Positions 15,104 to 22,036 of a DNA stretch of 38,476 nucleotides are shown one piece after another. Below the pieces are notes generated by a model. The model ran no database searches, was not told the DNA's origin, and saw only the letters and a list, made by a program, of their open reading frames with translations. The position numbers were made by a program, and so were the translations under genes. Position 1 is the stretch's first letter. Each line of letters opens with the position of its first letter. Location: contig CAMNCG010000009.1 of NCBI GenBank assembly GCA_946534105.1, positions 1 to 38,476 of the forward strand, given 5' to 3'. The DNA is from an uncultured Verrucomicrobiota bacterium (GTDB taxonomy: Bacteria > Verrucomicrobiota > Kiritimatiellia > RFP12 > UBA3636).

Positions 15104-15142
15104 AACGCCTCGGTGTCTGTCCCTGAACGCCCCCGGCGGATG
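15104..15142 (+). repeat. 39-bp interspersed repeat, copy 2
   Basis: It differs from 5479-5517 at two of 39 positions (a T for G in the GGGGTCTG core and an A for G a dozen bases later). It has the same orientation. Both copies lie just after gene ends or remnants. Confidence 0.55.
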
Positions 15143-15233
15143 GCTTGCGATCGGTTTCGGCCGATTCACGTGCGCCGCCGAAGTGCTGATTTTTGCATCT
15201 AGAACGCGGCCAGCGGCGGACGGCCCGGGACGA

Positions 15234-15341
15234 GGCCCGGAGGAAATCCTCCACGGGCAGGACGAGGATGCCGTCGCGCAGGAAGCGCTCCTCCCCGCGG
15301 TAAAGCAGGACCGGACGCGCTTCGGGGTAGTCCTCCCGGAA
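15234..15341 (-). pseudogene. C-terminal fragment of a DUF4143 ATPase
   Basis: On the minus strand about 36 codons encode YPEARPVLLYRGEERFLRDG, ILVLPVEDFLR. This is how DUF4143 ATPases end: a strand with L-L-Y-R-G, a short acidic turn, then a strand with L-P-V-E-x-F-L. Upstream sequence on that strand is the GGGGTCTGTCCC tandem repeat, so the body of the gene has been replaced. The fragment lies beside an intact family member on the opposite strand. Confidence 0.55.
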
Positions 15342-15348
15342 GGACGCT

Positions 15349-15460
15349 CGGGGTCTGTCCCCACTGGGTCCGGGGTCTGTCCCCCACTGGGTCCGGGGTC
15401 TGTCCCCGCTGGACGCTCGGGGTCTGTCCCCACTGGGTCCGGGGTCTGTCCCTGCTGGGG
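15349..15460 (+). repeat. Tandem GGGGTCTGTCCC repeat, five units
   Basis: CGGGGTCTGTCC begins at 15349, 15371, 15394, 15418 and 15440, giving unit lengths of 22, 23, 24 and 22 bases. The spacer is mostly CACTGGGTC, with GCTGGACGCT in one unit. Each core is a short inverted repeat, GGGG-TCTGT-CCC(C). Single copies of the core lie at 5479-5517 and 15104-15142. The unit is too short and uniform for CRISPR, and there are no spacers. Confidence 0.85.
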
Positions 15461-15483
15461 TGTTTACAAAAAAAATGCAATCA

Positions 15484-15530
15484 TGCAACTTTTCATGGCC
15501 TGAAAAATGGCATTGTTGCAATTTTTCATG
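15484..15530 (+). promoter_or_regulatory. Two TGCAAYTTTTCATG direct repeats at 33-bp spacing
   Basis: TGCAACTTTTCATG (15484-15497) and TGCAATTTTTCATG (15517-15530) differ at one position and start exactly 33 bases apart. The second covers the -35 box and early spacer of the promoter. The first DUF4143 gene shows the same layout with TTTTCGTG at 33-base steps. Inference: operators of a shared regulatory logic. Confidence 0.55.
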
Positions 15531-15544
15531 AAATCTGATATCGT
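15516..15544 (+). promoter_or_regulatory. Promoter of the second DUF4143 ATPase gene
   Basis: TTGCAA (15516-15521) and TATCGT (15539-15544) are 17 bases apart. The leader to the ATG at 15568 would be about 17 bases and contains the strong ribosome-binding site. Confidence 0.5.
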
Positions 15545-15567
15545 CCGCCTCCGTCAGGAGGTAAACC

Positions 15568-16872
15568 ATGCTGAAGCGCAAGTTCTACCAGTTCCTGCTG
15601 GACTGGAAACAGAAGCCGAATCGAAAGCCACTTCTGGTGAAGGGGGCGCGTCAGGTCGGCAAGACGTTTCTCATCGAACGGTTCGGCCGCGCCGAGTATG
15701 CGGGATATGTCTATCTCAACTTTCTCGAACGACCGGATTTGGTGCGGGTTTTCGACGGATCGCTTGACGCGGATACCGTTTATTCGCGCCTGTCTCTGGC
15801 ATTGCGGGATGCGAGGATCGTCCCCGGACACACACTGCTCTTCCTGGACGAAATCCAGGAATGCGGCGAGGCGCGCACGGCGCTCAAGTTCCTCGCCTGT
15901 GATCGGCGCTGCGACGTCGTTGCCTCCGGCTCCCTGCTCGGCATCCAGTACAAGAAGGTGCGCAGCATTCCCGTCGGCTATGAGGAACAGGCGACGATGC
16001 ATTCGCTCGACTTCGAAGAGTTCCTGTGGGCGAAAGGCTTCTCCGAAACGCAGATCGCCCCGTTGCGCGAGGCGTTCGAGAAGCGCGAAAAGGTGGATGA
16101 CTTCACGAACGAGGTCTTCCACGCCCAAGTCCGCGACTACATGGTCGTCGGCGGCATGCCGGAAGTCGTGGCCGCGTATGCCGAGCGGAAGAATCACGGC
16201 GAAGCGGACGAAATCCAGCACCGCATTCTCCGCGACTATCTCGATGACATCATGAACTACGCGCCGACGGCGGAGAAACCGAAAGTGAAGAGCTGCTTTC
16301 TATCCATTCCCCGGCAACTCGCCCGCGAAACGGAAAACCGCAAGTTCAAGTTCTCCGAAGTCGAAAAAGGGGTCGGGGTCCGGAAGTTCGGCAATTCCGT
16401 GGAATGGCTGCGCGATTCCTCCATGGCGGACATGGCCCACAATCTCACAGCCCCTCTCTTCCCCCTTGTCGCCTACGAGGACGAGTCCGCCTTCAAGCTT
16501 TACCTCTCCGACATTGGCCTCTTGACCGCGCTTTACGGATTCGACATGAAGACGGCCGTGGTGGACGGAACGCTGAAAGGCTCGGTAAAGGGAGGACTTT
16601 ACGAAAATCTCGTGGCCTCCATGCTGGTGCGGCGGGGCCATCCCTTGCGTTACCTCCGTGACGCTCACGATCCGCTGGAGGTGGAATTCCTGCTTGAAAA
16701 GGACGGCGCCGTGGTCCCGGTCGAGGTCAAGGCCTCCAACGCCTCGACGGCCTCGCTGAACCGGCTTCTCGCCCGCGACGACATCGCAATGGGCTACAAG
16801 CTCACGGGCGGCAACGTTGGCGTCGTCGGCAAGAAAGTCACGCTCCCCCACTACATGGCCATGTTCCTGTAG
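15568..16872 (+). CDS. AAA+ ATPase with C-terminal DUF4143 domain, second copy
   Basis: The 434-residue product has a P-loop at residues 26-33 (GARQVGKT) and a Walker B at about 90-95 (LLFLDE). It then has FGNSVEWLRDSSMADMAH and LYLSDIGLLTALYGFD of the DUF4143 domain. The nuclease-like end is LEVEFLLEKDGAVVPVEVKA. A near-perfect AGGAGGT lies at 15556-15562, the best ribosome-binding site in the window. It is a paralogue, not a recent copy, of the ATPase at 1218; the two share layout and promoter design but differ widely in sequence. Function of the family is unsettled; roles in DNA metabolism or mobile-element control have been suggested. Confidence 0.92.
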   Translation: MLKRKFYQFLLDWKQKPNRKPLLVKGARQVGKTFLIERFGRAEYAGYVYLNFLERPDLVRVFDGSLDADTVYSRLSLALRDARIVPGHTLLFLDEIQECGEARTALKFLACDRRCDVVASGSLLGIQYKKVRSIPVGYEEQATMHSLDFEEFLWAKGFSETQIAPLREAFEKREKVDDFTNEVFHAQVRDYMVVGGMPEVVAAYAERKNHGEADEIQHRILRDYLDDIMNYAPTAEKPKVKSCFLSIPRQLARETENRKFKFSEVEKGVGVRKFGNSVEWLRDSSMADMAHNLTAPLFPLVAYEDESAFKLYLSDIGLLTALYGFDMKTAVVDGTLKGSVKGGLYENLVASMLVRRGHPLRYLRDAHDPLEVEFLLEKDGAVVPVEVKASNASTASLNRLLARDDIAMGYKLTGGNVGVVGKKVTLPHYMAMFL

Positions 16873-17018
16873 TCGAATGCCGCAGACGATCGCGACGGCA
16901 CGATGACGCTTCACCGAAATCGAGTCAAGCAGCGTGAAAAGGCTCTTCGTCACGCCGCTGCGCCTGATGACATCCGCGGCGGTCCTCGCACGGCGCGCTG
17001 CGCCGCAAAGATTGTTTC

Positions 17019-17076
17019 AGCCACAAAGGACACAGAGTTCACAAAGGCTTTGTGTTCCTATGTGTTCCTTGTGGCT
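17019..17076. repeat. 58-base hairpin element (CACAAAGGACACA type)
   Basis: The outer arms AGCCACAAAGGACACA (17019-17034) and TGTGTTCCTTGTGGCT (17061-17076) are near-perfect inverted repeats. Inside, CACAAAG-G-CTTTGTG (17040-17054) forms another. The element is AT-richer than its surroundings and is flanked by TTTC and AAAATT. It resembles dispersed CACAAAGGACACA repeats known from many environmental bacteria. No gene was recognised in 16873-17123 apart from this element. Confidence 0.6.
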
Positions 17077-17123
17077 AAAAATTCCACCCGCAGCGCCCCT
17101 GCCTTGTGCGCGCCGGCGCGAGA

Positions 17124-17309
17124 TTATTCGTCCAAGACCGCAAGGCGGGAAAGGGCCATTTCGCGGAAACGTTCCTTGAACCCGACGGAAAGGAACGAGA
17201 CGGCAAGAACTTCATCCAAAACGGAGCGCACAGACGCGCACATTTGCGTGACAGTCCGTCGGTCTTGCGCTTCGGAAAGTCCAAGCGACAAGGCATCTCG
17301 ATGACTTCT
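17124..17309 (-). pseudogene. hipT: hipT kinase remnant (C-terminal end only)
   Basis: Directly after the hipS stop, and in the same frame, about 61 codons encode RSHRDALSLGLSEAQD, QMCASVRSVLDEVLAVSFLS, VGFKERFREMALSRLAVLDE and a TAA. This matches the alpha-helical end of HipA-type serine kinases (a helix around the H-R-D-x-L motif, then S-F-L-S-x-x-x-K-x-R-x-x-E). About 250 codons with the whole kinase core are missing. The deletion thus joined the end of hipS to the end of hipT, leaving the hipS stop codon at the seam. No active toxin can be made here. Confidence 0.62.
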
Positions 17310-17633
17310 TCACCGCTTCGCCTCCATGACGCTTGCGGCGCCAATGCAGTCCCGACAGCAGGCGAGCAGAAGCCCCATGCGGTCGCGCGGATTCAGTTTC
17401 CAGGTCTCCTCCGCGATGTCGAGCAGCCATCCCTCGGGGATGAGGCCATCGAAAAACGGATGAAGAAAACGGCTTGGGAACGGTTCTTGGCGCAGCGGCA
17501 GCGTGAATGAAAGCGGTGCCGCGGCCGGCAACGCCAAATAGGCAGGATCGTAGCGGAACGAGTAGCCGCCTTCGTCGCGTTCGTCGAGTCGTCCGGCCAG
17601 ACGCCCGAAAAGCATGATGTCTGCACTGCGCAT
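17310..17633 (-). CDS. hipS: HipS-like antitoxin (stand-alone HipA N-terminal domain)
   Basis: The 107-residue product matches the stand-alone HipA_N (Couple_hipA) domain: IMLFGRLAGRLDERDEGGYS, FTLPLRQEPF, HPFFDGLIPEGWLLDIAEET, NPRDRMGLLLACCRDCIGAA. In tripartite HipBST systems this small protein, rather than HipB, neutralises the HipT kinase. Length is complete. The ATG follows the hipB stop within two bases, so the genes are coupled. The kinase partner downstream is reduced to its tail, so this is an orphan antitoxin unless a hipT lies elsewhere. Confidence 0.82.
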   Translation of the reverse strand: MRSADIMLFGRLAGRLDERDEGGYSFRYDPAYLALPAAAPLSFTLPLRQEPFPSRFLHPFFDGLIPEGWLLDIAEETWKLNPRDRMGLLLACCRDCIGAASVMEAKR

Positions 17634-17634
17634 T

Positions 17635-17868
17635 TCAAGCGTCCTCCATCCTGTTGATTGACTCCAGCGACTCGCGCTCGACGGGGACAGGGCCGAGGCG
17701 CGCGCCGAAGAGATCGAGGACGGCGTTCACCTTGTCCATGCGGAGCGTAGGCTTGCCGGCCTCCAGTTCGCGGACGAACCGCAGTCCGACGCCCGCGCTC
17801 TCCGCAAGGCCGACCTGCGTAAGGTGGTATTGCTTCCTCTTTGCCTTGACGAATTGCCGAATGTCCAT
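17635..17868 (-). CDS. hipB: HipB-like helix-turn-helix regulator
   Basis: The 77-residue product is a Cro/CI-type helix-turn-helix protein (VKAKRKQYHLTQVGLAESAG, VGLRFVRELEAGKPTLRMDK) of the HipB/y4mF class. A tail, VPVERESLESINRMEDA, may help bind partners. Its gene is preceded by a 26-base palindrome (17909-17934), the expected operator. It overlaps functionally with hipS just downstream, in the standard hipB-hipS-hipT order. No consensus promoter was identified with confidence in the short interval to the divergent regulator gene. Confidence 0.85.
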   Translation of the reverse strand: MDIRQFVKAKRKQYHLTQVGLAESAGVGLRFVRELEAGKPTLRMDKVNAVLDLFGARLGPVPVERESLESINRMEDA

Positions 17869-17908
17869 GATTGTCCCCGAACGGGTATGTTTCTAGCACT
17901 TTTTTTTG

Positions 17909-17934
17909 AAATCGCACCCTTTCGGGTGTGATTT
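17909..17934. promoter_or_regulatory. Probable HipB operator
   Basis: AAATC-G-CACCC-TTTC-GGGTG-T-GATTT is a 26-base near-perfect palindrome 41 bases before the hipB start. A second shorter palindrome, CCCGAACGGG, lies at about 17876-17885, closer to the start. HipB-type regulators bind such paired palindromes and repress their own operon. The divergent GntR/LacI-type gene begins at 18026, so repression could affect both. Confidence 0.6.
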
Positions 17935-17970
17935 GCAAATTTGCCTACGGTCACTCGCCGTTTTTCCCCC

Positions 17971-18000
17971 TTGACATGATTGCGTTATTGCGTATAATGC
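17971..18000 (+). promoter_or_regulatory. Near-consensus promoter with overlapping palindromic operator
   Basis: TTGACA (17971-17976) and TATAAT (17993-17998) are both consensus and 16 bases apart. GCGTTAT (17982-17988) and ATAATGC (17994-18000) form an imperfect palindrome with a 5-base centre that covers the -10 box. A strong promoter masked by a palindrome next to a GntR/LacI-type gene points to autorepression relieved by a sugar. Confidence 0.75.
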
Positions 18001-18025
18001 GGGCGAAAAACGGAGAGTCCGCAGC

Positions 18026-19186
18026 ATGCGCAATCAGAAAGTCCCCTTTTTACTGAACCCGAACGACGGCCGCCCGCTTGTTGGGCAGCTCGCAGACGGG
18101 CTTCGCCAGGCGATCGTGGAAGGCCACTATCGCCCCGGAGACGTGCTGCCAAGCTACCGCGACCTTGCGCCGCTGCTCGGCGTGAGCGAAATCGTCACGC
18201 GCGGCGCCCTGCGCCGTCTCGCCGCAGAGGGGCTGGTCGTCCAGCGCCCGCGCATCGGCACCGTCGTGCGTGATCGCGCCGCCAAGCAGTGGCGCGGACA
18301 CGTGGTGCTGGTCGGGCCGGAGGGCGACGACAACTACCTGATGGCCATACTCTCCGGCGCGCTCCGCGATGGGCTGCTCGCCGAGGGCTACCTTTTTACG
18401 TGGGTCCGCGTCCGCAAGCAGCCCTGGGGCAGACTGGACCTCCCCCTGCTGGACGTGGCCCTCTCGCGCTCCGTAGATCTGGTGGTGGCGCTCCACGACT
18501 ACCCCGGCATTTTCCGCAGCCTCGCCGCGCGCAAGGTGCCCTATGTCAGGTTCGGCAGGGGCGCGGCGCGATCGCGCGGCGCGGCGGGCTTCACGGCGTT
18601 CGACTACAACCTCGCCGTGCCGGGCTTCGCGGCCGCCTGCGCGAAGGCCGGCGTGGGGGAGGTCGTGGAGGTCTATTGGGACAACAACATGTGCGACATC
18701 GCGCCAGGGTTTGCCGGAACGGGAATTGCAGCGCGCAAGATGAAAGTCTCGATTGACTGCAAGAACGGCGCGCCCCTCGGCGTCGAGCGGGCCGGACGCC
18801 TCGCGATGGAGAGAATGATTGAAGATTGGTCGAAGGTCGAAGGTCTGAAGGTCGAAGGTCAAGCAGCTAACCTTCCAACTTTCAACTTTCCAACGAACAA
18901 GCGGTGCCTTTTCTTCGCGGACGACCACCTCGCCCGCGGCGCGCTGGCGGCGCTCTCCTACGCGGGCCTTAGGGCGCCCGACGATATCCTCGTCGCCACC
19001 TGGGCGAACACGGGCCTAGGCCCAGACTACCCGCGGGAACTCTCCCGCATGGAGTTCGACCCGGCCCTCGCCGGCCGTGAAGTCGCGCGCTGCGTCGTCG
19101 AATGTCTCAAGACGGGCGCCTACCCCACCGGCGGCACCATCGGCCCGAAGTGGATCGACGGCGAGACGATGGGAGGTCTCGCATGA
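18026..19186 (+). CDS. GntR/LacI-type sugar-responsive repressor
   Basis: The 386-residue product has a GntR-type winged helix at about 15-82 (LPSYRDLAPLLGVSEIVTRG, EGLVVQRPRIGTVV). A LacI-like sugar-binding domain follows at about 92-380 (HVVLVGPEGDD, LFFADDHLARGALAALSYAG, PDDILVATWANTGLGPDYP). This is the AraR-like layout. Between the sensor subdomains, residues about 268-290 (DWSKVEGLKVEG, then NLPTFNFPTNK) are encoded by an in-frame repeat element and are unlike the family. GGAGAG (18012-18017) precedes the ATG. The stop overlaps the next ATG (ATGA), so regulator and glycosidase are translationally coupled. Confidence 0.9.
   Translation: MRNQKVPFLLNPNDGRPLVGQLADGLRQAIVEGHYRPGDVLPSYRDLAPLLGVSEIVTRGALRRLAAEGLVVQRPRIGTVVRDRAAKQWRGHVVLVGPEGDDNYLMAILSGALRDGLLAEGYLFTWVRVRKQPWGRLDLPLLDVALSRSVDLVVALHDYPGIFRSLAARKVPYVRFGRGAARSRGAAGFTAFDYNLAVPGFAAACAKAGVGEVVEVYWDNNMCDIAPGFAGTGIAARKMKVSIDCKNGAPLGVERAGRLAMERMIEDWSKVEGLKVEGQAANLPTFNFPTNKRCLFFADDHLARGALAALSYAGLRAPDDILVATWANTGLGPDYPRELSRMEFDPALAGREVARCVVECLKTGAYPTGGTIGPKWIDGETMGGLA
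18827..18894 (+). repeat. Heptad-like inverted repeat inserted in frame in the regulator
   Basis: The left part (about 18827-18860) repeats TCGAAGGTC and TGAAGGTC. The right part (18870-18894) repeats CCTTCCAACTTTCAACTTTCC. The two parts are approximately reverse complements with a 7-base period. The element replaces coding sequence without breaking the frame and encodes a low-complexity loop. The pyrimidine-rich stretch at 8239-8281 is of the same style. Confidence 0.6.
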
Positions 19187-21153
19187 AACGCCTGCCATGT
19201 TTCTTGTCAGTTGGACTCTTCCTATGCGCCGCCGCGACAACGCCGGCCGGCCCTGCATCGGTTAATGACGATGGCCATGCCGAAGACTACCGCCAGTTTT
19301 GCGAGAGGTCTGCCCTGTCCGCATTCCAGTCGCCGGACATGGCTGTCGGGATGGCGTCCTCGATGGAGAAGGTCATGCCGAAGGGGCGGTTCGTGGCCCG
19401 GCCGATTCCTGACGAGGGCCTTCGCGTCCGTCTGGCGCGGAACGAATGCGAGAGCATCCAGGTGCTAGTTGCACCGAGGGGCGCGGATTTGAAGGGCGTG
19501 CGGATTAAGGTCGAGGGAGATCTCGTGTATGCGGGAGGGCCGCGCTCCGTCGCGGCCGTTTCCACGTCCCATGCGGCCCGGACGGAGCCGAGCCCTCCTC
19601 CCATTTTCGCCGTCGCGAACATCTCCATCTCGCCGGTTGGCTACGTGAACGTCACGAACGAAGCGCCCTATCCCGTCGGGCGCTGCGAAGAGTCCGACGC
19701 GGTCCCTGGCTATGCGCGGCGGACTCGCAAGCCCGAAACGGGCTGGTGGCCAGACCCGATTCTGGACTTCCTTGACAAGGTCGATGTTTCGGGCACCGAC
19801 GTGCAGAGCTTCTGGGTGCGGGTGCGGTGTCCCGAGTCGCAGGGGGCCGGCGTTTACCGGGGCGCGCTCGTGGTTTTCGCCGAGGGCGCCGCCCCTGTCA
19901 GGATTCCTTTCGCCGTCCGCGTGAACGACTTCGCGATCGGCCGGGCGTCTCCGCTCCCGATGGCGATCACCTTCTGCCCGGAGTCGCCGAACAGCGGCGG
20001 CGAAGCGGCGCCAGCCAGACTGTGGCGGAGGCACAGGGAGAAATGGGCGGACTTCCTCGCCGACTACTTCATCACGATGGACGACCTCTACAACGGAGGT
20101 GGACGGGAGATTCCGTTCGACCTCCTGGAACGACTGAAGGCCCAGGGGCGGCTGGGGGTCTTCAACCTCGGCTACTGGACGCATCCAGAATCCACCAACG
20201 AGACGGACGTCGCCACATGGCGAGCGAAAACGGTGCCGCGGCTGCGCAGGGTTTACGACGAGGCGAAGAGGAGAGGTCTTCTCGACCGCGCCTACTGCTA
20301 CGGGTGCGACGAAACCAAGCCCGAAAACTACCCGCTCGTGCGGCTGGCGGCCCGTGAACTCAAGGCCGCCCTGCCGGGAGTCCCGCTCGTGTCGGCCTTC
20401 TGCTGCGAATACGGCGTCGGCGCGACGCTGGACGAAATCGACTGGCTCGTGCCGCAGTCGTGGCAGTATGGCCGGCGACAGGCGGAGGAAAGCCGCGAGG
20501 CGGGGCACCGGGTATGGTGGTACATCTGCTGCGGTCCCCAGGCCCCCTACGCGAACATGTTCCTCGAATGCCCGGCCATCGAGGGGCGGATCCTCATGGG
20601 CGCGCAGACGACGCGGATGCGGCCCGACGGGTTCCTCTATTTCCAGCTGACGCTCTGGCGGCGCTGCGAACGGTGCATCGAGTCCGGCCCGTTCACCGAC
20701 TGGAGCCCGAAGAGCACCTTCAACTGCACCTACAACGGCGATGGCTCGTGGGTCTGCGCGGGGCCGGACGGGACGCCGCTCCCGACGATCCGCCTCGAAA
20801 ACTTCCGCGACGGCCTCGAAGACTACGCATACGCGATGCTGCTGGAACAGAAACTCCGCGAAATGGGAGAGCGTGTGTCCCCGCGCGCTACGGCGGCCGG
20901 GGACGGCCGCCATCCTGATGATTCGACGGCAATCGACAATTGGCTAACCCGCGCCCGCGCCGCGCTCGCCGTCCCGGATACCGTGCTGGATGCGCGGGAC
21001 GAGCCGGACGACCCCCTCGCCCCCGGCGACTGGAAGGGAACCGCGAAGATGTATTCGATGTCCAACTTCACCGACGACCCGGAAGCCGTCCTGCGCTGGC
21101 GCGACGAGATGGCCGACCTGATCGAGGCCTGCGACTTTCACCCACAACTGTAA
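19183..21153 (+). CDS. Exported DUF4091-type glycoside hydrolase
   Basis: The 656-residue product starts at the ATGA overlap with the regulator and has a signal peptide (LPCFLSVGLFLCAAATTPAG). The N-terminal part, about 30-280, is beta-rich (RLARNECESIQVLVAPRGAD, GAGVYRGALVV). A TIM-barrel-like region covers about 280-500 (GYWTHPESTN, RAYCYGCDETKPENYP, PQSWQYGRRQ, HRVWWYICCGP). The DUF4091 C-terminal domain follows at about 500-600 (RILMGAQTTRMRPDGFLYFQ, FRDGLEDYAYAMLLEQKL). The D-E-T in YGCDETKPEN is a candidate catalytic pair, as in the GH123-like clan. GGGAGG precedes the ATG. First enzyme of the operon, presumably acting outside the cytoplasm. Confidence 0.88.
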   Translation: MKRLPCFLSVGLFLCAAATTPAGPASVNDDGHAEDYRQFCERSALSAFQSPDMAVGMASSMEKVMPKGRFVARPIPDEGLRVRLARNECESIQVLVAPRGADLKGVRIKVEGDLVYAGGPRSVAAVSTSHAARTEPSPPPIFAVANISISPVGYVNVTNEAPYPVGRCEESDAVPGYARRTRKPETGWWPDPILDFLDKVDVSGTDVQSFWVRVRCPESQGAGVYRGALVVFAEGAAPVRIPFAVRVNDFAIGRASPLPMAITFCPESPNSGGEAAPARLWRRHREKWADFLADYFITMDDLYNGGGREIPFDLLERLKAQGRLGVFNLGYWTHPESTNETDVATWRAKTVPRLRRVYDEAKRRGLLDRAYCYGCDETKPENYPLVRLAARELKAALPGVPLVSAFCCEYGVGATLDEIDWLVPQSWQYGRRQAEESREAGHRVWWYICCGPQAPYANMFLECPAIEGRILMGAQTTRMRPDGFLYFQLTLWRRCERCIESGPFTDWSPKSTFNCTYNGDGSWVCAGPDGTPLPTIRLENFRDGLEDYAYAMLLEQKLREMGERVSPRATAAGDGRHPDDSTAIDNWLTRARAALAVPDTVLDARDEPDDPLAPGDWKGTAKMYSMSNFTDDPEAVLRWRDEMADLIEACDFHPQL

Positions 21154-21175
21154 ACAAGGAACCAAGGAGAAAAAC

Positions 21176-21970
21176 ATGAACAAACGACTCATAATCGGCA
21201 TGGCGTCCGCGCTGTCATTTATCGCGTTGGCTCCCGCCGCCCGCGCGGACGGCTCCCGGTCGCCCATTTTCGACACGTTCGTGAACTTCAACGACCGCGG
21301 CAAGGCCTTTGGCGACAATTCCGGCATCGTCGTCGGCAACGGCCGCGAAGCGTGTTTTCTGTTTGATGTCACGGGTCTCGCGAACGTAGAGGAGGCGCGG
21401 ATCAGGCTCTACATCACGCAGTGCGGCACGACTGCCGGCGTCGTGTGGCCAATCTACGCCCGCATCATGCGCAACGACCGCTGGAACGAGACCTCGCTCA
21501 CGTGGAACTCCCTCCCGGAAGAGTTCCGCGTCAGTCCGTCGCCTGTCCTCGCCACAAACGACATATCCCTCGCCGGCTACGCCGAAATCCCCGCTGGGTC
21601 GCAAGATTCCTGGTTCGCCATGGACATCACTGAAGCCGTCAGAAACGCCGCCGCGCGTGGCCGAATCGCACTTCACCTCTACACGACATGGGATGGCACC
21701 AGCGGCGACAACACGCCGCTTTCCTTCGCCTCCTCCAACAATGGCGACGCGACGATCCATCCGTTTCTCGAATTCGCAGGCACTGCGGATTCGTCCGCAT
21801 CGTCGCTCACGCTCCTGCCGGCCGCGGACACTTTCGTGCGCTCCGGTTCTTCCGCCGCCACCACTCAAAATGGCGACCTCGTCCTCGTCGACAACGCCCA
21901 GCGCGAGGGATTTCTCAAATTCGACCTCACCGGCATAGGCGTTTCGTCCGTCGATTCGGCTGTTCTTTAG
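21176..21970 (+). CDS. DNRLRE (CBM96-like) surface protein, N-terminal part before an in-frame amber codon
   Basis: AAGGAG precedes the ATG, and a signal peptide follows (LIIGMASALSFIALAPAARA). The part up to the stop holds one full DNRLRE domain (about 30-205; FDTFVNFNDRGKAFGDNSGI, RWNETSLTWNSLP) and half of a second (LLPAADTFVRSGSSAATTQN, FLKFDLTGI). TAG at 21968-21970 interrupts the strand SAVL-stop-VRTYSSPGQ. The following codons continue the same domain in the same frame to 23797. A single change, for example AAG to TAG, explains it. Either the gene is broken, or the amber is read through, or it is a sequencing or assembly error. Confidence 0.75.
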   Translation: MNKRLIIGMASALSFIALAPAARADGSRSPIFDTFVNFNDRGKAFGDNSGIVVGNGREACFLFDVTGLANVEEARIRLYITQCGTTAGVVWPIYARIMRNDRWNETSLTWNSLPEEFRVSPSPVLATNDISLAGYAEIPAGSQDSWFAMDITEAVRNAAARGRIALHLYTTWDGTSGDNTPLSFASSNNGDATIHPFLEFAGTADSSASSLTLLPAADTFVRSGSSAATTQNGDLVLVDNAQREGFLKFDLTGIGVSSVDSAVL

Positions 21971-22036
21971 GTACGGACGTATTCCAGCCCCGGCCAGCCA
22001 AATCACACGTCCGACAGCGCGCTCCAGTTCCAACTC

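Noticed and set aside
15349-15460. Possible CRISPR array
   Set aside because: Units are 22-24 bases with no unique spacers between them; repeat and spacer together are shorter than a CRISPR repeat, and no cas gene is present.
19465-20913. Long antisense open frame within the DUF4091 gene
   Set aside because: Low-complexity arginine- and valine-rich translation with no known motif; sense frame is well supported.
21968-21970. Reassignment of TAG to a sense codon in this genome
   Set aside because: Other genes in the window end naturally at TAG (9578, 11655, 13910, 16872, and the TIM-barrel gene on the minus strand), with tight spacing to the next start.
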